DNA from: Brachynemurus nebulosus
Taxonomy: Eukaryota; Arthropoda; Insecta; Neuroptera; Myrmeleontidae
Length of the DNA stretch: 64,000 nt
Assembly (NCBI GenBank): GCA_035578155.1
Contig: JAPWDM010000017.1
Location: 4,910,482 to 4,974,481, forward strand
Direction: 5' to 3'
The notes beneath the pieces are model-generated. The model was given only the letters and a program-made list of their open reading frames with translations, had not been told where the DNA came from and ran no database searches. Shown in pieces: positions 58,061-64,000 of the stretch. The first letter of the stretch is position 1; the number at the start of each line of letters is the position of its first letter. A program made the translations under genes and the position numbers.

Positions 58061-58435
58061 TAAATGAGTAACTCGGTGGAGTAAATGAGTAAGTGGGTGG
58101 AGAAAATAAGTAACTCGGCGGAGAAAATGAGTAACTCGGTGGAGTAAATGAGTCCGTCGGTGGAGTAAATGACTAAGTCGGTGGAGTAAATGAGTAAGTG
58201 GGTGCCGTAAATGAGTAACTCGGTGGAGTAAATGAGTAACTCGGTGGAGTAAATATGTAACGCGGTGGAGTAAATGAGTCACTCGGTGAAGTAAATGAGT
58301 CACTCGGTGGAGTAAATGAGAAACTCGATGGAGCAAATGAGTAACTCAGTGAAGTAAATGAGTAACTCGGTGGAGTAAATAAGTTACTCGGTGGAGTAAA
58401 TGAGTAACCCGGTGGAGTAAATGAGTAAGTCGTTT
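58061..58435. repeat. 21-bp minisatellite
   Basis: About 18 units of GAGTAACTCGGTGGAGTAAAT. Because 21 is a multiple of three, the minus strand stays open and would read LLHRVTH repeats, but there is no start context or flanking domain, so I do not call a gene. Confidence 0.95.
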
Positions 58436-59178
58436 TTAAATATATGAAATTTATACGTACTTTAACAAAATATTAATAATCAATATCATTCATTTTCAAA
58501 TTAAAGCCTTTTTATACTTACATATAAATTCCAATAGATAGCAATAAAAATTTGACAGATACGACAGATATAAACGACATGGGTAATTCAAATCGATATT
58601 AATTTATAGTACAAAAAAAAACATATTTTTTCTTGAATTTTAAGATTTTTATACTTTTTTTTAGAAATTCATATGATTTTTATTATATAAAATACGTTTT
58701 TAATGTTTCCGTTATTAACAAAAAATAAATTCTGTTGATAAAATATGTATTAACCCCTGACTGAGCTCGTCATACTAATTTTTAGAAAAAATTTAACTGA
58801 AGAATGTATATTGTCTTATATCGGTAACTGAAGGCAGTACAGTAGAGAGTGATTCATACTGTAAATAAATTAAGCAAAATGTACCAAACTTGAAATTATA
58901 CTTAAAAAGATATTACATTTTTTATCTAAAATATTGGAATATATGGCGGTACTAAAGGCGTTAATCAAGAGTATTTGTAATAGATTTAAGTGTTCAAATA
59001 CGAAAGATGCTTTAGGTGATTAGCAAATATGAGAGCACTAATTAATATCTACATCTAAGTAAGTGCTCCGAAACTAGCGTATCCAAATCATTATTTGGAG
59101 CCCGATCGACTCACAATTGCCTCGTGACCGAAGTGAACCTATATGAAGCTGACAATATGTGAAACACGTTTCATTCCT
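58436..59178. other. AT-rich non-coding DNA
   Basis: Nothing is recognised. Confidence 0.4.
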
Positions 59179-59182
59179 TTAA

Positions 59183-59379
59183 CCTTTTCGCGCCGAAGAC
59201 CGTATATTCCCGTGATAAAAAAATGTGACAAATAGTCGAAGACCGTATTTATCCGACTTATAATAAAGAAGTTATATCAAATTTATATTGTACTTTGGAA
59301 GACCGTACAATTCCGCAAACCTCGAAAACTGCCCGTCTTATGGGTATACTTAATAGGAAAATAGCACGTCGCGAAAGGG
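59183..59379. mobile_element. piggyBac-type MITE, 197 bp, TTAA duplication
   Basis: Starts CCTTTTCGCGCCG and ends, inverted, CCCTTTCGCGACG. TTAA flanks both ends (59179-59182, 59380-59383). Inside, GAAGACCGTA occurs three times, each followed by a CCG a few bases later. Confidence 0.85.
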
Positions 59380-59383
59380 TTAA

Positions 59384-60639
59384 TTATCATGAAAGAATAT
59401 TCAGCTTTTTGGAAATTAAATGAAGTTTAGTGAAGATGATAATTTTAAGTGCATAGTTAGCCTTTACCATCCACCATGCTTGATGTAGAGCCACTGGGAT
59501 CCTGAAACTGAAGTCGTTTTTAGACCAATCACCGAGATACAGGAGTGAGATTTCTAATAATTTTTTTGTAGTTTTCTTTTGGATAACTTCCATTTTTTAA
59601 GACATTTTGAATGTAGTTAAACATTTCGACTTGTTTTTCTTCTAGAAAACCTCGAGTCCGATTTTCTCATCGAGGATTGTCGTATATGACACCTTGCCAA
59701 ATTAAACCCACAGATTTTGGAACTTCCCAGAAATTAGGACCTATTGCTTCTATGCTACAGCACACTTCTCAGACACTCCTTTCAATATTATTTATATATT
59801 AGTATATGAGAATTCCATTAGTACAAAGTACTGCAATATTAGCAATTTCATTAGTTAGAGAAAAAAGTGATTAATGTGTGCAACCCCTAAATATTATTCA
59901 ATTTTCTTAAAATTTGGCATATATGTCTTTTACAACACTGAGACTCGGGGCGTAAGCAAAGTGATATGAAAACCACATCTTTGGAAAAATGAAACTCCCT
60001 AATGTACATGTTATGTGTTTCTTTGTCCTTTTCTTTCTAATACAGAAAAAACACTAATTATAAGACTATATTTACTTTTAAAATATGCAATACGTACCAC
60101 GTCAACTGTACGTAAGTGTACTGGTGCAAGGTCATTAGTATTACATTTAAAATTATTATTGGATCTTTGAATTATAACAATCGATAATTTTTAAATAATT
60201 TGTACTTACAGAATGGTCCCTATAAAATATGTTAATAAACGTATACTTAATATTTAAATTAATGTACGATAGTGAAATACATATTGTTTTAACTCAAGTA
60301 ATTATAAGAGGAGGTTATAAGGGGAAATGCCAAATTTCAATTTGGAAACGCCATTTAAACGGTGTCACTCAATTTTCCTACTATAGTGTGTAAATAATAC
60401 ACTATAGTAGGCAAGTTAGCCAAATTCTTTACTTTTTTGGTCACAGTTTTAAAATGCGTTCAAATTTAATACAATAGAACTTAAATACTAAATAAATACT
60501 TTACTTAAGAAATAAAATTAATGACAACAATTTAATACTTACTAAAGCAGATAAAAGTAATTCTACCATAATTCTTAACAGACAATATTATTCATATAAA
60601 ATAAGCGATTTTATTTAAAAAAGAAAAGATTACACGCCT
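59384..60639. other. AT-rich non-coding DNA with a short perfect hairpin
   Basis: No gene is recognised. 60377-60389 and 60399-60411 form a 13-bp perfect inverted repeat (CCTACTATAGTGT) around a 9-base loop. Confidence 0.5.
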
Positions 60640-61099
60640 AAAAATAGACACTACTAACAAATATAACGAAGAAATTAAAAAATTCATTCAAGTAATTCGT
60701 TTTAAAAAAAAAATTTAATAAATCAGGCTTTAATCTAGGAAACAATATATAATAATAAAACAAAAATTGATAATCTTAAAAAATCGGGTATCTACAAATT
60801 AAACTGCCAAGACTGTAATAGTTTTTACGTCGGGCAAACTGGCAGAAACTTTTAAACCCAGAGAGCAGAGAATTTCAGCTCTTACAGAAATAAGAAGTTC
60901 GACCCTGCTTTTGCGAGGCACTTAATCGACAGCGGACACACACCAGAAGGAGAAATTACCATGTTACACGAGGCAAGCAAAGGACAGAAGTTAACAGTCC
61001 TAGAAGCAATAGAAATAAATAAATATAACTCCGATCACCTTCTAAATGACTACTCGTACATCGATATTTACAGTTCAACTTTATTTTCAGTATTATAAT
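60640..61099 (+). pseudogene. Penelope-like element GIY-YIG endonuclease domain
   Basis: The plus strand reads NKTKIDNLKKSGIYKLNCQD then CNSFYVGQTGRNF, the GIY...YVG core of GIY-YIG nucleases, a stop in frame, then FARHLIDSGHTP and LEAIEINKYN, the downstream helices with a conserved Glu. Sequence order matches the C-terminus of Penelope-like proteins. The RT part upstream is missing or unreadable. At least one nonsense codon (after RNF) and a decayed linker make it inactive. Confidence 0.75.
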
Positions 61100-62383
61100 C
61101 TTTAAGACTGTATTTGCTGTAATAATTTTTTTACGAATTTTAAGTTTCGATCTTTTGTCACATGTTTTGCCTTTTGTCACATGTATGTAATCTTGTTTTT
61201 CTTGATTTTTGGATTCTTCTACTACCCCTACCCCTTCCACTGCCGTATCACATACCACTTCCCCTTCATAAGTATAGGTAGATGAAATTAGTATATAAGG
61301 CATGTATCGAATGTAATTTTTATTCTGTTTGAAAAATAACTGACGGTTCGAAATAATATTGTCACAGTTTCAACAATAAAAGTGGTATTTTGGAAGTATT
61401 TGTTTATTATTTACAAATATTGAATACCATAAAGTAACGCTCAAGTATGTTAATATCAATAGAACCTAAATATCAACAAATTTTCAAAAAATTATATAAT
61501 TACAATTGCTACGATTATGGATTTAAAATTTATTAATGTGACTATCATTTCTGCGAAACCGTAATCATTACTTCTGATTTCAAATGTTTTACGAGATTCA
61601 AAAATAGCTTGTTTCGCTTAATAGCTTATTTAAGATTTGGTTTGAGAATGCTTGCGTTTTAACACAGTGTAGGGCAGGGTCGTCGGTAAGAGTGCGCAGT
61701 CCTGTTTTCTCGAAATAAGAACGAAATTTGTAACCAACTTTAATCGTGTTTTAAAGTGTTCGGGTATCTGTAATTGCCCACCAAATAATATTGGTTTACG
61801 ACATAATCCCGATGTTCTGGATAAGTTTATGTCTGGATAAGTTACTACGGTTTATGTCGAAACAAGTTAAAAGTTATAAATGTTCCTGTGGCTAGTAAAG
61901 TTCGCCAGGAACTAGCTTTGATCACTTTAAATCGTGTCAGTACGCGTGGATGGTTCCCACAGGATGATTTTGTTGACAATAGGCAGTCGTGTAAGATGCC
62001 GCAGTACAAAGGCGTGTAACAGTTTTTTTTATTATCTTTTCGTTTAACTTTTACAAGGAATTCTATACAGAAAACTTTCGTGCAACGTAAATTCGTATAC
62101 TCAAAGTTCCTATATCAAAAGTTTACTATTACGAAAACTAACGATAACGAAACGTAATTTTTTTAAAATATTCCATTAATAAAATCAGGGGGCTAGTGGA
62201 GCCTAAAATTAACCAATTATAACCAATTTATAAAAAGCAATTGGATATCGTTAATTCGCGATAACGAGAACTACATTTTAATAGTCGCAACATGTTTGGA
62301 ATACCCAAAACTTACTTCGCTTCAACTTTTAAATATTTTGTTATTTTTTTTTTACAAAGCATTTTACAAAGGATATCCCGGTA
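61100..62383. other. Non-coding DNA, includes a relative of the 24-kb duplication
   Basis: 62120-62350 matches the ~265-bp unit at 23.8-24.4 kb. The rest may include the 5' flank or LTR of the gypsy element, but no LTR boundary or primer-binding site could be fixed. Confidence 0.4.
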
Positions 62384-63203
62384 TTGAACGTGCAGTATCC
62401 AGAGTCAATCCTTAATTTTATAGTAGCGTTGGATCAAATGGTGAGATTAAACCTTTTTAGTGACTCGTTAATCCTCACGTTTCTAACAGTTAAAGTTTCG
62501 GCTACCACAAGAAATTTATGGACTCAATTAACTGCTTCCAATGCCATATGGTCATCCACACGGTAACATCTAATATCTTTAATTTCGCTTACACAACGAT
62601 AGTTGCTCGTTGACCATTTTGTCCTCCGAAAACAAGGACAAAACGAATCATTTTTGAATTTTATTAATTCTATTAGAAAATTTGTTGATATTTTGGAACC
62701 ATAGTGGCCTGAAACTACTGTTATTAACTTAATTTATACACATATAAATTTTACCACTTTTGAATTGGTAAAATTTGCTCAAGTACCATCAAATTTCATA
62801 GAGTTGGACAAAGAAAACGCACGAGTTCAAGAAATTATTTCTCGAACCCGTCTTTATCAACCAGCAACACAATTTAATACCGTAAAACAGTTAGATTCAC
62901 ATTTACCACCATCTTCAGTACATACTGAAAATAAAGTAAATATTTTCACAAAATAAAATAGTTAATACTAATTCTTCCAGTCCGTCTGTTAATTCTACAC
63001 GTAAACCCTTTTGTCGGTACTGCAAACGTACAGATCATGTTATTGATGACTGTATGCGTAAAAACAAATCAAATAATCATACTATTGCTAACTTAAATGG
63101 TCATCGTCCGTCAGAAAATATATCATTAAATCCTTTTGTCGAATATAACGATAAAAATGCTAACCTATCTGAACAGAAGGTTCAAAATCAAAATTTTCGG
63201 TAA
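62384..63203 (+). pseudogene. Ty3/gypsy gag with CCHC knuckle, broken
   Basis: Three pieces. 62384-62566 resembles a gag start (PESILNFIVALDQMVRLNLF). 62609-62955 is one frame with a single TAG and reads LRKQGQNESFLNFINSIRKF and FAQVPSNFIELDKENARVQE, typical of retrotransposon gag. 62958-63203, in another frame, carries CRYCKRTDHVIDDC (C-x2-C-x4-H-x4-C). Gag forms the virus-like particle in the family. The frame breaks mean no full-length product. Confidence 0.65.
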
Positions 63204-63790
63204 AGTACCCAAATGTCTATTGCTCAAAATTTAATTTACCTATTATTAATGTTAACATTTGTAATACTGGAGGTGTTTGTCTCCTCGATTCTGGATCGAC
63301 GGTGAATGCTTTATCTTCAAAATTTTTTGACAAATTGGTAAAAGTTAATCTTAAATTAAAGTGTTTTAGAACTGAAGTGCATGCCTCATTATACGGAAGT
63401 AACAAAATTTTCTTCCGTAAGGCAATTAACTTATATTTCAAAATTTCAACCTTATCTTGGAATCAAATATTTTATATTTGTAACGATCTACCATTCGATG
63501 TTTTATTGGGGTCACCAGCCTTATCTTTTTGTAAAATAATTATTAATTTTTATAATAAAAATATTACATTCACTCACAATAAAGGTCTGGTTATAGATTT
63601 TAAATCTATTCCTGATGACATGTCGAATCGTATTAATTTGATGGTAGATGGTAGTTCAGTTCTAAACGCTGTACAGCAGACCCAGTTAAATAAAATAGTT
63701 TCTAAATATAAAAAAGTTTTATCTAAAATTCTGGGTCGTGCAAACAATTTTGAATATCAAATTCACCTCAAACAAAACGTTACTCCTTGA
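63204..63790 (+). pseudogene. Ty3/gypsy pol: aspartic protease
   Basis: The frame reads FNLPIINVNICNTGG, then CLLDSGSTVNALSSKFF, the D-S-G active-site loop of retropepsins, and FDVLLGSPAL, the second conserved protease segment. It continues toward RT and stops at 63790 just before the RT start, where the frame shifts. Confidence 0.7.
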
Positions 63791-64000
63791 GCAACATCTT
63801 CAGGAATTACTAAAATTAGGAATAATATCTAGATCACAGTCACCGTATCCTAGTCCAGTATTTTTCGTTAGAAAAACTAATAATCTGCGACTTGTTGCTG
63901 ATTATCGCTTGATCAACCGGTTTATAATCGTTGATCCATTATCTGGAGTTTCAATGAACTCGATAGTCATGTAAATGGGTAATTCCAGAGTTTTTAGTGT
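63738..64000 (+). pseudogene. Ty3/gypsy pol: reverse transcriptase N-terminus, cut by window end
   Basis: LLKLGIISRSQSPYPSPVFF, VRKTNNLRLVADYRLIN and a VDPLSGV-like stretch match the start of gypsy RT (S-x-SPWASPVV..K..G..R...DYR.LN). A stop at 63972 ends the frame before motif A. The rest lies beyond the window. Confidence 0.75.

Noticed and set aside
58001..58336. LLHRVTH repeat protein
   Set aside because: A 21-bp minisatellite read in an open frame, with no start context or flanking domain.

Overview
This is AT-rich eukaryotic nuclear DNA from an animal, most likely an arthropod and probably an insect. That rests on the repeat content: Penelope-like, I-type, jockey/CR1-like, Ty3/gypsy, P, pogo, piggyBac, hAT and Helitron remnants, THAP and psq-type HTH transposase exons, spliceosomal intron signals and many (TA)n tracts. 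I cannot narrow the taxon. No intact single-copy host gene is visible. The only possible host-like coding sequence is a broken DUF4806-like exon set at 42.9-43.5 kb, which may itself be repeat-borne.

Layout. 0-5.4 kb: a Penelope RT scrap, a TIR element with a hairpin core (2.0-3.0 kb), a 120-bp tandem array, and small hAT-like MITEs. 5.5-7.5 kb: a TA-flanked element carrying 103-bp repeats, each with a consensus heat-shock element (HSE). 7.5-9.7 kb: an older repeat split by a 1.64-kb foldback with a TAA target duplication. 10.6-19.6 kb: a large foldback (B) interrupted by a smaller foldback (A) and by a full-length I-superfamily LINE (13.5-18.9 kb) with a target-site duplication. That LINE keeps every recognisable catalytic residue and has one in-frame stop. 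19.7-24.7 kb: more hairpins, including foldback F.

25.7-30.7 and 34.3-39.5 kb hold two copies of one P-like DNA transposon with matching termini. Copy 1 is filled with a 1.58-kb palindrome (E), a piggyBac MITE and a gypsy scrap. Copy 2 keeps THAP, RNase H-like and GTP-binding-region exons of the transposase and carries an exonic 2-kb transposon and a hAT MITE. Copy 2 sits inside another inverted repeat. 40.4-41.6 kb is a second HSE-bearing 103-bp-repeat element. 42.2-45.2 kb holds a TA-flanked MITE, the DUF4806-like pseudogene, and a pogo element with a hAT MITE in its transposase exon. 45.7-46.3 kb is a duplicated tRNA-Thr-like sequence. 46.3-49.7 kb is a jockey/CR1-like LINE that contains a 5'-truncated LINE 3' end.

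50.6-53 kb: adjacent hairpin MITEs, a second copy of the 7.5-kb repeat that preserves the empty site, and a Helitron 3' end. 53.8-55.1 kb: a Penelope RT whose catalytic residues have changed. 55-58.4 kb: ~62-bp degenerate satellite followed by a 21-bp minisatellite. 59.2 kb: a piggyBac MITE. 60.7-61.1 kb: a GIY-YIG domain. 62.4 kb to the end: a decayed Ty3/gypsy gag-pol running off the window.

The genes do not form a pathway. The biology here is the layered history of transposition, the repeated use of long inverted repeats that could give long double-stranded transcripts, and the periodic HSE arrays. Coordinates come from reading by eye, so ends of degenerate repeats are approximate.
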